A stretch of DNA of 44,798 bases from an uncultured Bacteroidales bacterium (GCA_900317125.1 ONFR01000019.1:1-44798), one strand, 5' to 3'; positions 1 to 8,618 are shown, counted from the first letter of the stretch. Notes: generated by a model not told the origin, from the letters alone. Numbers and translations are program-made.

Positions 1-80
<80 letters not shown>

Positions 81-90
81 TCTTTTACAG

Positions 91-122
91 AGGGAGTTCT
101 TGAAAAGGGACTCCCTTTTTTT
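91..122 (+). terminator. Terminator of the rRNA operon
   Basis: AGGGAGT and ACTCCCT form a 7-bp stem around a T/A-rich loop and are followed by an uninterrupted T run. It sits about ten bases after the 5S 3' end, as expected for the end of the rRNA operon. Confidence 0.88.
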
Positions 123-130
123 GTTTTATG

Positions 131-166
131 GATTCGATAGATTCGATAGATTGGATAGATACGATA
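131..166. repeat. Four tandem 9-bp repeats (GATTCGATA)
   Basis: Four consecutive 9-mers occur: GATTCGATA twice, then GATTGGATA and GATACGATA. They lie between the rRNA terminator and the promoter of the next gene. No function is known to me. Copy number could vary by slippage. Confidence 0.8.
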
Positions 167-209
167 GAGATTGGGGACAACTATTTTCTTTTATTTTTTA
201 TTTTTTTTG

Positions 210-217
210 TATCTTTG
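210..217 (+). promoter_or_regulatory. Bacteroidota promoter -7 element
   Basis: TATCTTTG matches the TAnnTTTG consensus and follows a T-rich tract. It lies 30 bases before the ATG at 248 and probably drives the EF-hand membrane protein, perhaps also aspS. Confidence 0.8.
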
Positions 218-247
218 CATTTTAAGTAATAATGTAATATCATCGCT

Positions 248-2347
248 ATGGAAAAGAAACAGACTGAGTTGTCGAAAGACAAGAGAAATTATAAGTGGCA
301 GTACTGCTCACTTGGTGGCACGAAGCGTGTATGCATCACTCGTGGTGAGGACATTGCTCACTTGGGTGAGTTGGACCAGAAGTTATGGACAGTGTTGAGT
401 TGTCCTGTCAAAGGTCTCGAGTTGGATGAGCGTACTCTTGATTTGATTGACTATGACCGTGACGGTAAGATTCGCGCCGATGAGGTCATCACCGCTGCCA
501 ACTGGCTCTGTTCGGTAGTGAAGGACAAGGATAGGATTCTTGAAGGTCATGACTATATTGACTTGTCAGATTTCAATACCGACAATGAGGAGGGCGCCCA
601 GATGCACGACTGTGCTGCTGAGGTGCTGAAGATAATGGGTCTGGAGAAGACGACTATCACCCTCCCCGAGTTGGATGAGTTTCTTAAAGATTATGACGAG
701 AATGCCGTCAAGGCACTTGAGGATACATTGGAAAACATGTCCGTCGCCGTTGCCCCATATAAAGATAACAGCGACGATGCCGTTGCTGCTGTCGATGCTA
801 TCCGCGACAAGGTGACAGACTATTTTCTCCGTTGCAAGTTTATCCAGTTCCATGATGACTGTGCTGCAGCCCTGGACGTGTCGGTCGAGAAGGTCGCAGA
901 GATCAGCGAGAAGAATTTCGCCACGAATATCGAAGAGATTTCCAAGTATCCTCTCTGCAAGCCCCGTGCAGATGCGTTACTTCCTCTCAAAGGCGGTATC
1001 AACCCCGCATGGCAGAGTCAGTTTGCCAAGGTGAAAGAACTTGTTCTTGATGTAGACTATCCTGGCAAGGATGCCCTCACCGAGGAGGAGTGGAATGCCG
1101 CAGTGGCAAAAATCGACGCTTACGTCGAGGCAAAGAACGAAGAGACCAAAAATATCCATGATGGCCATGAAGAAAGGCTTACCAACGAGCACGATGTCAT
1201 CAAACCGCTGGAACGTCTTTTGCATCTGTATCGTGACTTCTATACCCTGTTGCGCAACTATGTTGCGATGATTGATTTCTACAATAAGGATATTCCCGCT
1301 GTTTTCCAGGCAGGCCAGCTCTATATCGACTCCCGTCGCCTTGATCTTTGTTTGAAGGTTGGTCCTGAAGTGGCAAAGCACATGGACAACTCCGAACTCA
1401 GCGATATGTTCCTCATCTATTGCAAATGCACTTCGCGAGTCAAGAATGAGACCATGAACATTGTTGCCGTGCTAACATCGGGCGACATCAACAATATCCG
1501 TGTGGGCAAGAATGCTGTTTTCTATGACAACAGCGGCCAAGATTGGGATGCTGTCGTCACCCATGTCAAGGAGAACCCCATCAGTGTACGCGAGGCCTTC
1601 TGGTCGCCCTACCGTAAGTTTGGACGCTGGTGCAAGGAGAAGTTCACCAAGTCGGCCGAGGAGAAAGAGGCAGCGGCTTTCGAGAACCTCACTGCCAAGG
1701 CTGACGCCACCACCACAGCCGTGGCAGCCCCCGGTGCCGCTCCTGCTGCCGCCAAGAAACCCTTCGACATCGCCAAGTTCGCCGGTATCTTTGCTGCCAT
1801 CGGCATCGGCTTGGGTATGGTAATACAAGCTCTTACTGGAATACTCGGTGCTGTTTTCCACTCGTGGCTTTCGGCTATTATCTTTATTCTCATTATTATG
1901 CTCTGCATCTCGGGTCCCTCCATGGTGTTGGCATGGATTAAGCTGCGTGGACGTAACCTCGGTCCTGTGCTTAATGCCAATGGGTGGGCCATCAACTCGA
2001 AGATTATTGTCAATTCCCGCTTTGGCCGTACGCTTACCCAGCGTGCCAAGTATCCTGCGGTGGTCATGTCAAAAGACCCCTACGCACCCATGCCCAAATG
2101 GCTTATCTGGCTTATCTTCATTCTCATTGTGCTGGTCATCGTCTTCCTGGTGCTCTATTTCAACAATTACTTTGACCGCTTTGGTATCGAGGCGTTGCAC
2201 TACGACAAAGAAAATTCGTGGATTGGCAAGATTTTCGGCGCTGTGAGTGACGAAATGGCTGCAGCAGGCGAGGAACTGAACACTGCTGTGCAAGACGCTG
2301 TGGAGAATGCGGCAACTCCCGCTCCCACCCCTGCTCCTGCACAATAA
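248..2347 (+). CDS. EF-hand-containing membrane protein of unknown function
   Basis: This 699-residue protein has no family I can name with certainty. Residues 68-79 (DYDRDGKIRADE) form a complete EF-hand calcium loop with Asp at positions 1, 3 and 5, Gly at 6, Ile at 8 and Glu at 12. There is no N-terminal signal peptide. Residues ~90-480 are acidic, helical and soluble-looking. An Ala/Pro-rich linker (~500-515) leads to hydrophobic segments near 525-545, 548-575 and 625-650. The tail is Ala/Pro-rich. The long N-terminal part is therefore probably cytoplasmic and anchored by a C-terminal membrane domain. The promoter at 210-217 fits the ATG at 248. aspS begins 35 bases downstream, so co-transcription is possible. 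Calcium sensing is an inference from the one EF loop. Confidence 0.85.
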   Translation: MEKKQTELSKDKRNYKWQYCSLGGTKRVCITRGEDIAHLGELDQKLWTVLSCPVKGLELDERTLDLIDYDRDGKIRADEVITAANWLCSVVKDKDRILEGHDYIDLSDFNTDNEEGAQMHDCAAEVLKIMGLEKTTITLPELDEFLKDYDENAVKALEDTLENMSVAVAPYKDNSDDAVAAVDAIRDKVTDYFLRCKFIQFHDDCAAALDVSVEKVAEISEKNFATNIEEISKYPLCKPRADALLPLKGGINPAWQSQFAKVKELVLDVDYPGKDALTEEEWNAAVAKIDAYVEAKNEETKNIHDGHEERLTNEHDVIKPLERLLHLYRDFYTLLRNYVAMIDFYNKDIPAVFQAGQLYIDSRRLDLCLKVGPEVAKHMDNSELSDMFLIYCKCTSRVKNETMNIVAVLTSGDINNIRVGKNAVFYDNSGQDWDAVVTHVKENPISVREAFWSPYRKFGRWCKEKFTKSAEEKEAAAFENLTAKADATTTAVAAPGAAPAAAKKPFDIAKFAGIFAAIGIGLGMVIQALTGILGAVFHSWLSAIIFILIIMLCISGPSMVLAWIKLRGRNLGPVLNANGWAINSKIIVNSRFGRTLTQRAKYPAVVMSKDPYAPMPKWLIWLIFILIVLVIVFLVLYFNNYFDRFGIEALHYDKENSWIGKIFGAVSDEMAAAGEELNTAVQDAVENAATPAPTPAPAQ

Positions 2348-2382
2348 AACCAATGTAACTATTAAAACTATCAGAATATAAA

Positions 2383-4134
2383 ATGTATAGAACTAACACA
2401 TGTGGTGAACTCACCATTAAGAATGTCGGCCAAGAGGTTACGCTCTGCGGTTGGCTGCAGCGCAGCCGCGACCTTGGCGGTATGACGTTCATCGACTTGC
2501 GCGACCGCTATGGTATCACGCAGCTGGCATTCAATATGGAAACCAATGCCGAGCTGTGTGAGAAAGCCCGCAAACTGGGCCGTGAATATGTTATCCAGGC
2601 CAAAGGTATCGTGATTGAACGTGCCAGCAAGAATACGAAGATTCCTACCGGTGAGATTGAAATAGAGGTGAAGGAGTTGAATGTGCTCAATGAAGCCAAG
2701 ACTCCTCCCTTTACCATCGAGGACAACAGCGATGGCGGTGACGACCTGCGTATGAAATATCGTTATTTGGATATTCGCCGCAACCCTGTCAGAAACAATC
2801 TTGTGCTGCGCCATAACATGGCGATGCTGGTGAGGAATTACCTCAGCAGTAAGGATTTCCTCGAGATTGAAACCCCGATGCTGATTAAGTCCACTCCCGA
2901 AGGGGCAAGAGACTTTGTGGTTCCGTCGCGTATGAACCCCGGTGAGTTTTACGCGTTGCCCCAGAGCCCTCAGCAGTATAAACAGCTGTTGATGGTGGCA
3001 GGAATGGACCGCTATTTCCAGATTGTGCGTTGCTTCCGCGATGAAGACTTGCGCGCTGACCGCCAGCCCGAGTTCACACAGATAGACTGCGAGATGTCTT
3101 TTGTGGAGCAGGAGGATGTTCTCAATATGTTCGAGGGGTTGGCCAAGCACCTTTTCAAAGAGGTAAAGGGTCTGGAGTTTGGCGACTTCCCCCGCATGAC
3201 ATGGAATGATGCCATGCGCCTGTATGGCAGCGACAAGCCGGATATCCGTTTCGGGATGCAGTTTGTGGAGCTGAACGATGTGGTGAAGGGACATGGTTTC
3301 GGTCTCTTCGATTCCGCCGAATTGGTTGTGGGTATCAATGCCGAAGGTTGTGCCGAATACACCCGCAAGCAGTTGGACACCCTCACCGACTTTGTAAAAC
3401 GACCCCAAGTGGGCGCCGGTGGCATGGTCTACATCAAGTATAATGCCGACGGCAGTTTCAAATCGAGCGTGGACAAGTTCTATACGCAGGATGATTTGAA
3501 GACAGTGGCTGACAAATTCGGGGCCAAACCGGGCGACTTGATGCTGGTGCTCTGTGGCCCTGCAATGAAGACCCGTGTGCAACTGTGTGCTTTGCGTCTG
3601 GAGGTGGCCGGTCAACTGGGGTTGCGCAACCCTGACCAGTATGCTCCGCTGTGGGTGATAGACTTCCCCCTGTTGGAGTGGGACGACGAGACGCAGCGCT
3701 ACTATGCTATGCATCATCCGTTCACTGCGCCCAAACCCGAAGACGAGGCATTGCTTGATGACGAGAGCCGTTGGGGAGACATCCGCGCCAATGCTTACGA
3801 TATTGTAATAAACGGTGTGGAAGTAGGTGGCGGGTCAATTCGTATCCATGACCGCACTCTGCAGAACAAGATGTTCCATACGCTCGGGTTCACCGACGAG
3901 AAGGCAGCTGCACAGTTTGGTTTCTTGATGGATGCCTTCACCTATGGAGCACCTCCCCATGCCGGGCTGGCCTTTGGGTTCGACCGACTCTGCTCCTTGT
4001 TCGGAGGTGCCGACAGCATACGCGACTTCATCGCCTTTCCCAAGAATAACAGTGGTCGCGACGTGATGAGCGGAAGCCCGGCTCCGATTGCACCCGAGCA
4101 ACTGGATGAACTGCAAATCGCGTTGAAGAAGTAG
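2383..4134 (+). CDS. aspS: Aspartate--tRNA ligase
   Basis: Class II aminoacyl-tRNA synthetase that charges tRNA-Asp in the cytoplasm. At 583 residues it has the normal bacterial length. The N-terminal OB-fold anticodon-binding domain covers ~1-105 ([20 protein letters not shown]). The catalytic core follows, with motif 2 as [18 protein letters not shown] and motif 3 as GLAFGFDRL near the C-terminus. A bacterial GAD-type insertion lies between them at ~280-420. The segment [15 protein letters not shown] is typical of bacterial AspRS. The gene follows the EF-hand protein by 35 bases with no recognisable promoter between them. Whether the enzyme is discriminating or also charges tRNA-Asn cannot be decided here. 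Confidence 0.97.
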   Translation: MYRTNTCGELTIKNVGQEVTLCGWLQRSRDLGGMTFIDLRDRYGITQLAFNMETNAELCEKARKLGREYVIQAKGIVIERASKNTKIPTGEIEIEVKELNVLNEAKTPPFTIEDNSDGGDDLRMKYRYLDIRRNPVRNNLVLRHNMAMLVRNYLSSKDFLEIETPMLIKSTPEGARDFVVPSRMNPGEFYALPQSPQQYKQLLMVAGMDRYFQIVRCFRDEDLRADRQPEFTQIDCEMSFVEQEDVLNMFEGLAKHLFKEVKGLEFGDFPRMTWNDAMRLYGSDKPDIRFGMQFVELNDVVKGHGFGLFDSAELVVGINAEGCAEYTRKQLDTLTDFVKRPQVGAGGMVYIKYNADGSFKSSVDKFYTQDDLKTVADKFGAKPGDLMLVLCGPAMKTRVQLCALRLEVAGQLGLRNPDQYAPLWVIDFPLLEWDDETQRYYAMHHPFTAPKPEDEALLDDESRWGDIRANAYDIVINGVEVGGGSIRIHDRTLQNKMFHTLGFTDEKAAAQFGFLMDAFTYGAPPHAGLAFGFDRLCSLFGGADSIRDFIAFPKNNSGRDVMSGSPAPIAPEQLDELQIALKK

Positions 4135-4215
4135 GAAAGAGTATTGGCTGAAAGCATGTCAAAATAATTATTTGAAAAAAATGTGAGAAATAGTTTGTAT
4201 GTTCAAAAAAAGTTG

Positions 4216-4223
4216 TATCTTTG
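4216..4223 (+). promoter_or_regulatory. Strong Bacteroidota promoter with A-tract, upstream of small peptide and lipoprotein
   Basis: TATCTTTG is preceded by TTCAAAAAAAGTTG, the same extended pattern seen before infC, the DUF177 gene and the structured RNA in this window. A TTTG (4194-4197) lies about 20 bases upstream and could be the -33 element. Confidence 0.85.
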
Positions 4224-4435
4224 CAATGTATTGAAACGTGATTACTGACATTTGATATCTGTGTATACAGTTGAATGTTTGGTAGTTGCGTAGAGATATA
4301 AACAAATTAATGTTGAACAAAAAACGTTTAATGAAGCAAAAAAAAAGTAATGACTGTGTTTGTTGGTGTCCATTAAAACGAAACCAGCATGATTAAGAAC
4401 AAACAAATTAATAATTTAAATAACAAATTGTAACA
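4224..4435 (+). other. Long AT-rich leader of the small-peptide/lipoprotein unit
   Basis: About 210 bases separate the promoter from the ATG of the 41-residue peptide. The stretch is strongly AT-rich with several A runs and only a weak hairpin (CTGT/ACAG near 4260). It contains one micro-ORF at 4310-4396 with a C-V-C-W-C-P motif, which I do not consider supported as a gene. I see no riboswitch that I recognise. Confidence 0.5.
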
Positions 4436-4561
4436 ATGAAAGACAAAAAACAGTATTCCACTCCTGCAGTGCAGGTGAAAGTTGTAGCCGTGGAGAATGG
4501 CTTCCAGTTAAGTTTAGGTAATGTTGAAGGTATCGTCAACAACCACACCATTGATTTTTAA
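4436..4561 (+). CDS. Small protein (41 aa), K-x-Y-x-T-P family, upstream of lipoprotein
   Basis: The ATG at 4436 opens a 41-codon frame ending in TAA at 4561. The protein starts MKDKKQYSTPAVQV and ends NHTIDF. It aligns without gaps to the 51-residue protein at 21333-21488 over KKxY[ST]TPxV[QE]V, then VExGFxxSL. This is strong evidence that both are real genes. There is no signal peptide and no cysteine. The lipoprotein gene starts 22 bases downstream, so the two are almost surely co-transcribed from the promoter at 4216. I recognise the general look of short Bacteroidales proteins that begin with a K-x-Y-x-x-P motif but know no function for them. A precursor peptide, a regulator or a partner of the lipoprotein are all possible. 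Confidence 0.72.
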   Translation: MKDKKQYSTPAVQVKVVAVENGFQLSLGNVEGIVNNHTIDF

Positions 4562-4583
4562 CCTTTAAAATTTGAAGAACGAA

Positions 4584-5654
4584 ATGAAAAAGTACACATT
4601 TTTTGCTGTTGCTCTCGCAACTCTCGCCTTCGTAGGCTGCAATAAAAAAGACAATAATCTTGTTCCCGATGCTAACGGTAATGTTACCATCATGCTCTCT
4701 GGTGAGAAATATGCTTCTCAGGACAAGCAGGCTTTCAGCGGTGCAAGAGACCAGATTTATTTCACCAACACTGATCGCATGTATGTGAATGGTGGCGAAT
4801 GCCAGATCACCTGCATTCCCAACGGCCTTGGCACCAGCTCGACCGAGAGTAATCTTGGTAGCGTTGCCATCCCCGCCGAGCTGATTTACAATCCTCTCTA
4901 TGCTCTCTATCCTGCCGATGCTTTCACTCCCGGTAACGCTGCTGACTACAGCGATTGGACTGTGGAAATGAAGGATGATGTGGTTCTGATTCCTGCTGAT
5001 GCTGAGTTGAATGTTCAGACTCCGATGAGTGATATCCATCAGACCTGGCCTCTGACCGCCTATGTTCCCGATGTCACTCTCAACAACAATGTTTACCTGA
5101 AGAACAATGTTGCCCTGATGACTCCTTCTGTGAAATACGGTTTCAACTTTGTTGACGAGTTCACCAGAACCAAAGTCACCGGTGAGACTTTCGACGGCAC
5201 TGATTATCCTACTTTGAGAGTTGAGAAGATTGTCATCTCCTCTGACAACACCAAACTGACGGGTTATGGTCACATTGCTGCCCTGAACACCGAAGAGCCC
5301 TATCTGGTTATGGATGGTGCTGCTCCCACTGAGGCTAACCCCGACGTTCTGACCTGCTGGATTCTTGATCCCGATGCTTATACTGAAGGTTATGAAGTTC
5401 AGCCCACTGGTAACTATGCTACCATGTTGGGTCATGCTCCCATCGCTCCCGTTGTTGAGGGTAATGCCAACATCCATGTTGCTCTCTACTTCACTCTGAC
5501 CTATCCTGCTACTAACCACACTTACGAGTGTGTTTACGAAGGCAATGGCGTGTTCAACAACACCAATGTCATCCGTTCCGAGCGTACCACTCTTGCCTGC
5601 GACCTCTTCTCGGTCACCGGTGTCTCCAAGGTCACCAGCGTTGTTATGCAGTAA
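4584..5654 (+). CDS. Surface lipoprotein, fimbrillin-like
   Basis: This is a 356-residue secreted lipoprotein. The signal peptide is residues 1-18, with the lipobox F-V-G-C at Cys19, followed by the charged stretch NKKDNN. The start is the ATG at 4584; a TTG twelve bases upstream would spoil the signal peptide. The mature part is rich in Thr, Asn and aromatic residues and contains phrases such as YNPLYALYPAD and MYVNGGE. These resemble fimbrillin/Mfa-like proteins, whose beta-sandwich domains form or anchor surface fibres. The family assignment is tentative because I cannot run a profile search. The gene follows the 41-residue protein by 22 bases and is closed by a strong terminator, so the unit has two genes. 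Codon use resembles highly expressed genes of the window. Confidence 0.75.
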   Translation: MKKYTFFAVALATLAFVGCNKKDNNLVPDANGNVTIMLSGEKYASQDKQAFSGARDQIYFTNTDRMYVNGGECQITCIPNGLGTSSTESNLGSVAIPAELIYNPLYALYPADAFTPGNAADYSDWTVEMKDDVVLIPADAELNVQTPMSDIHQTWPLTAYVPDVTLNNNVYLKNNVALMTPSVKYGFNFVDEFTRTKVTGETFDGTDYPTLRVEKIVISSDNTKLTGYGHIAALNTEEPYLVMDGAAPTEANPDVLTCWILDPDAYTEGYEVQPTGNYATMLGHAPIAPVVEGNANIHVALYFTLTYPATNHTYECVYEGNGVFNNTNVIRSERTTLACDLFSVTGVSKVTSVVMQ

Positions 5655-5677
5655 GAGTTAGTTGAACTCTATAATAG

Positions 5678-5714
5678 CAGAGGTTGGCTCATTGAGTCAA
5701 CCTCTGTTGTTTAT
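5678..5714 (+). terminator. Terminator after lipoprotein gene
   Basis: CAGAGGTTG and CAACCTCTG form the main stem, extended inwards by CTC/GAG, and T-rich sequence follows. The hairpin also faces the convergent gene ending at 5737 and may serve both strands. Confidence 0.8.
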
Positions 5715-5736
5715 TTGTTAGGATAGAAAGTTGTGT

Positions 5737-6783
5737 TTACAGGATGCGGCGGGCGACAGTGAGAATGCGTTCCATGCGGGTTGAGGGGAGGTAACGATAG
5801 AGCCAGCGGCGTTGCCAGTGCCGTTTGATTTTAGCAAGGAAGTATTTAAGAACAGGCAGGTTCTTGGGCACGGGCTCAAGGTATTTCTTTGTCAGGATGA
5901 GTTCTCTCATCCGAGTGATGTCTTTCTTAGGGAGCGGACGGCTGATGAACATGCTGAGGTCTGCTCCAATGAATTCGGAGGATAGCTGTGTTAGCATATT
6001 GAAGGCATCGGTCATGCCGAGTTGGCGTAATAGCTTGTTACATTCGGCAGGCTTTAGTGTGTCGCGATTAGCGCGGAGGAACATACCCCAGTCGATAATA
6101 TTGCGAAGTGGCAGTTTGAATTTGGCAGTGAGGTGGCAGATGGTGTGCATAAGCAGGTATACCATGTCGGCCATTGGTGGGAGGAAATGGTCGGAAGAAG
6201 AATTGTCGATTGACTTCCAGATATACTCCTCGGCTTTCTTCTGGCTTCGATAGTTGAGGTCGAGCAGTTGACGGTGATTCTCGACAGTCACACCGTCGAC
6301 AACAATCTCGGAATGCTTGCCCTCGGTAGGTGCGTTGGGGCTGCCAAGGAGTGTGTTGCCCTGTTGGTAGTGATGGGGAAAGCAGATGTCGATGTCGCCA
6401 CAAGGGCGGGAGTCGGGTCTAGGATAGTACCTGGAGAGACTCATCCCTTTCAGTAATATGTATGGGATTCCCTCGGCCTGAGCTTTCTGGTCGATGGATT
6501 CCAGAACCTGTGCTTGATGTGCATAGTGGTAGCGCGTCCGTTCGGCCGAAAGAGTCCAGCTTAACGCGATGTCGCCTTGAGGCTGTTTGTCGTCGGGGAG
6601 ACGCTCGATGGCATCATTTATCATGGTTACCACCCCATGTTTGCGGGCTAACCAAAAGAGCTGTTCCCATTCGTTGGTGCTGAGCAACGGAATGTCAGGA
6701 GGGGAGTCGTTGAGCGACGCCCTCAGCAGTGAGAGCATGTGGTCGAAAGTCGGATTCATGAAAAGAGCTTTTCGTGAGGGCAT
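5737..6783 (-). CDS. Nucleotidyltransferase family protein (PF14907-like)
   Basis: This 348-residue protein resembles the uncharacterised nucleotidyltransferase family of polymerase-beta fold. The metal-binding pattern is visible: YILLKGMSLSRYYP (residues ~108-121), then GDIDI with Asp130 and Asp132. Helical HEPN-like or substrate-binding segments fill the rest. Start choice: the ATG at 6783 overlaps the TAA of the upstream gene (TAATG), which is typical of translational coupling; an ATG at 6759 is the alternative. Members of the family are often found near polysaccharide or modified-peptide loci. Here the gene is convergent to the small-peptide/lipoprotein unit, so any link with that unit is speculative. 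The substrate is unknown. Confidence 0.78.
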   Translation of the reverse strand: MPSRKALFMNPTFDHMLSLLRASLNDSPPDIPLLSTNEWEQLFWLARKHGVVTMINDAIERLPDDKQPQGDIALSWTLSAERTRYHYAHQAQVLESIDQKAQAEGIPYILLKGMSLSRYYPRPDSRPCGDIDICFPHHYQQGNTLLGSPNAPTEGKHSEIVVDGVTVENHRQLLDLNYRSQKKAEEYIWKSIDNSSSDHFLPPMADMVYLLMHTICHLTAKFKLPLRNIIDWGMFLRANRDTLKPAECNKLLRQLGMTDAFNMLTQLSSEFIGADLSMFISRPLPKKDITRMRELILTKKYLEPVPKNLPVLKYFLAKIKRHWQRRWLYRYLPSTRMERILTVARRIL

Positions 6784-7148
6784 TAAATCATTTTGACTTG
6801 CCAACGGTTGCCGGACTTGATGCAAGGCACTTTAATGTCGTCGGACATGCTGTCGGGGTGGAATGCATTGGAGGTTACAATGTGCAGGTCGACAGTGGCT
6901 GTTGTGTCGCCCTCGTCGATGGTGGAGCCGTTGACCTTAAACGAGTGGATGACCATCCCCATTTCGCTCAGAACGTCAATAACACCCTCCCGTTCCTCTT
7001 CAGCGATGTTGGTATAGGATAGGGCTTTCTCGAAGTCGTTTGCCTGTGTGGCTGCATAGAAATGGTTGACTGCCTCTTCGGGATTGTTGTTGCAGGCCGC
7101 TAAGAGAATAGTGCAAAGGGTTGCTGCTGCGATAGCGTGAATCTTCAT
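6783..7148 (-). CDS. DUF4878-type lipoprotein
   Basis: This is a 121-residue lipoprotein. A signal peptide of ~17 residues ends in the lipobox L-L-A-A-C, followed by NNNPEEAVNHFYAATQANDFEKAL, the opening of a DUF4878/SnoaL-like fold. The body reads VIHSFKVNGSTIDEGDTTATVDLHI and ends GNRWQVKMI, as in many small Bacteroidota stress or binding lipoproteins. The ATG at 7148 gives the correct signal peptide; an earlier in-frame ATG at 7241 would add a non-secretory extension and lies upstream of the promoter. Transcription probably starts from the minus-strand -7 element at 7191-7198. The stop codon overlaps the start of the nucleotidyltransferase, so the two are coupled. The molecular role is unknown. 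Confidence 0.85.
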   Translation of the reverse strand: MKIHAIAAATLCTILLAACNNNPEEAVNHFYAATQANDFEKALSYTNIAEEEREGVIDVLSEMGMVIHSFKVNGSTIDEGDTTATVDLHIVTSNAFHPDSMSDDIKVPCIKSGNRWQVKMI

Positions 7149-7190
7149 ATTAGTGTTGTATTGTTGATTGAACATGTTGTTTAGAGTTTG

Positions 7191-7198
7191 CAAAAATA
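7191..7198 (-). promoter_or_regulatory. Promoter -7 element, minus strand
   Basis: Read on the minus strand this is TATTTTTG, a match to TAnnTTTG, 43 bases before the DUF4878 start codon. With the plus-strand element at 7252 it forms a compact divergent promoter region. Confidence 0.7.
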
Positions 7199-7251
7199 CA
7201 AAAAATAATCCTATTATGGTACTTTTTTTTCGATATATCAAATATTATTAC

Positions 7252-7259
7252 TAATTTTG
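7252..7259 (+). promoter_or_regulatory. Promoter -7 element for the LysE gene
   Basis: TAATTTTG matches TAnnTTTG and lies 14 bases before the ATG at 7274, giving a very short leader. Confidence 0.72.
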
Positions 7260-7273
7260 CACGTTCAATTACT

Positions 7274-8077
7274 ATGGGAGAACTGTTATTAGGAATAGTG
7301 TGCGGCATTGCTTTGTCGCTGTTTTTCAGTTTCGGACCTGCCTTCTTTTCGCAGATCCGTACCAGTATTCAGTATGGTTACAGGAAGTCATATCCTTTTG
7401 CTTTTGGCGTCAGCGCCGGGGATGTAATCATAGTTTTCCTGATGCTGACAGTTCTGAAGAATGTTAATTTGTATGAGCTGCTCCATAATGTGTGGGTGGC
7501 CTCTATCGGAGGAGCAGTGCTTGTGGCGATGGGCTTCTATTATTTGCGAAAGGAGGTCACTGGATTCGAGAAACAAGGTTCGCGGATAAAGTTTAAAAGT
7601 AAAGATGGCGACCCGCGCAGGAGAACAATCTTTATGCAAGGTTTTGTCATCAATATTGTCAATCCTCTTATCTGGATTTACTGGGTATCGGTGATTGCCC
7701 TTTTGACTGGCGAATTGAACTTGACGGTGACAGAACGCTATATCTTCTTCCTGGGTGTGCTGGGCACTACTTTGGGGTTGGATATTCTGAAGTGTAAGCT
7801 GGCCTCGCTTCTCCAGCAGATTATTACCGCCAAAGTGCTGAACATAACCAACAAGGCCTGTGCCGTGATTATGTTTGCCTTCGCAGCGTATATGGTTATT
7901 TCTATGGCTTTGTATCAAATCAGTCCCAAAGTAAGGGAACATGAGCAACAGAACACGCCCCAGTCGACGCAGATGATAAAGAAGATTCATAACCTCCAGA
8001 AGTCGGACAGCAGTATTTTGTGGCATGTGACCAAGCACCATAATGACAATGAGAATCATCCCAACCGTGATGAGTAA
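7274..8077 (+). CDS. LysE/RhtB family membrane transporter
   Basis: This 267-residue integral membrane protein belongs to the LysE exporter superfamily, which moves amino acids or related small molecules out of the cell. The first helix carries the family pattern (GIALSLFFSFGPAFFSQI, with the Gly-Pro of the usual PGP motif). The repeat-like element FVINIVNPLIWIYWVSV at ~135-150 is the second diagnostic segment. About six hydrophobic helices are visible. A charged cytoplasmic loop sits between helices 3 and 4 (KQGSRIKFKSKDGDPRRRT). After the last helix there is an unusual hydrophilic tail of ~50 residues rich in Gln, His and Asn. Substrate unknown. The nitroreductase gene starts 13 bases downstream, so they probably form an operon. 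Confidence 0.88.
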   Translation: MGELLLGIVCGIALSLFFSFGPAFFSQIRTSIQYGYRKSYPFAFGVSAGDVIIVFLMLTVLKNVNLYELLHNVWVASIGGAVLVAMGFYYLRKEVTGFEKQGSRIKFKSKDGDPRRRTIFMQGFVINIVNPLIWIYWVSVIALLTGELNLTVTERYIFFLGVLGTTLGLDILKCKLASLLQQIITAKVLNITNKACAVIMFAFAAYMVISMALYQISPKVREHEQQNTPQSTQMIKKIHNLQKSDSSILWHVTKHHNDNENHPNRDE

Positions 8078-8090
8078 ACAATAGAGTAGC

Positions 8091-8618
8091 ATGAATCAGA
8101 CGATACACGATTTAATGACGCGTCGCAGTGTCAGAACTTACACTGCGCAGATGCCCTCGAGAGAGGATATCGAGACCATTTGTAATGCGGGGCTGTATGC
8201 AGCCACAGGGATGGGCACCCAGAGCCCGATTATACTTGCTGTCACCGACAAGGCATTGCGCGACAAGTTGAGCCGCTTGAACGCCGAGGTGATGGGTGTC
8301 GACTCCGACCCATTTTATGGCGCACCGGTTGTGCTGGTGGTGCTTGTCGATACCGATGTGGCGCTTACCCCTGTCGAGGACGGCAGTCTGATGATGGGCA
8401 ATCTGCTCAATGCCGCCCATGCTCTGGGGTTGGCTTCATGCTGGATTAACAGAGCCCGTGAGGTCTTTGCGGGCGAAGAGGGGAAGGCAATCTTGAAAGA
8501 GTTAGGCATTGAAGGCAATTATCTTGGGATCGGAAATTGTGTTGTCGGCTATGCCGCCACCTCCGAGCCCCAGCCAAAACCCAGAAAGGAAAACCGTATA
8601 CACTGGATAGGACAATGA
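8091..8618 (+). CDS. Nitroreductase family protein
   Basis: At 175 residues this is a compact flavin-dependent nitroreductase-fold enzyme, likely binding FMN as a homodimer and using NAD(P)H. The N-terminus IHDLMTRRSVRTYTAQMPSRE is the hallmark RRSxRxY FMN-phosphate motif. LLNAAHALGLASCWINRAREVF and the C-terminal LGIGNCVVGYAA are the other conserved blocks. The physiological substrate cannot be told from sequence; anaerobes often use such enzymes for quinones, nitro-compounds or ferredoxin-linked redox. It lies between the LysE gene and a radical SAM gene whose ATG overlaps its TGA (ATGA), so the three genes are one operon. Confidence 0.92.
   Translation: MNQTIHDLMTRRSVRTYTAQMPSREDIETICNAGLYAATGMGTQSPIILAVTDKALRDKLSRLNAEVMGVDSDPFYGAPVVLVVLVDTDVALTPVEDGSLMMGNLLNAAHALGLASCWINRAREVFAGEEGKAILKELGIEGNYLGIGNCVVGYAATSEPQPKPRKENRIHWIGQ

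Noticed and set aside
4310..4396. 28-codon micro-ORF with C-V-C-W-C-P in the leader of the first small-protein gene
   Set aside because: It has no counterpart in the other leader and no good ribosome-binding site, and it lies in an A-rich stretch where such frames arise easily. It would need conservation evidence.
5737..6783. Nucleotidyltransferase as part of a peptide-modification cluster with the 41-residue protein
   Set aside because: It is convergent, separated by a terminator and coupled to a DUF4878 lipoprotein. No equivalent gene lies near the second small-protein copy.
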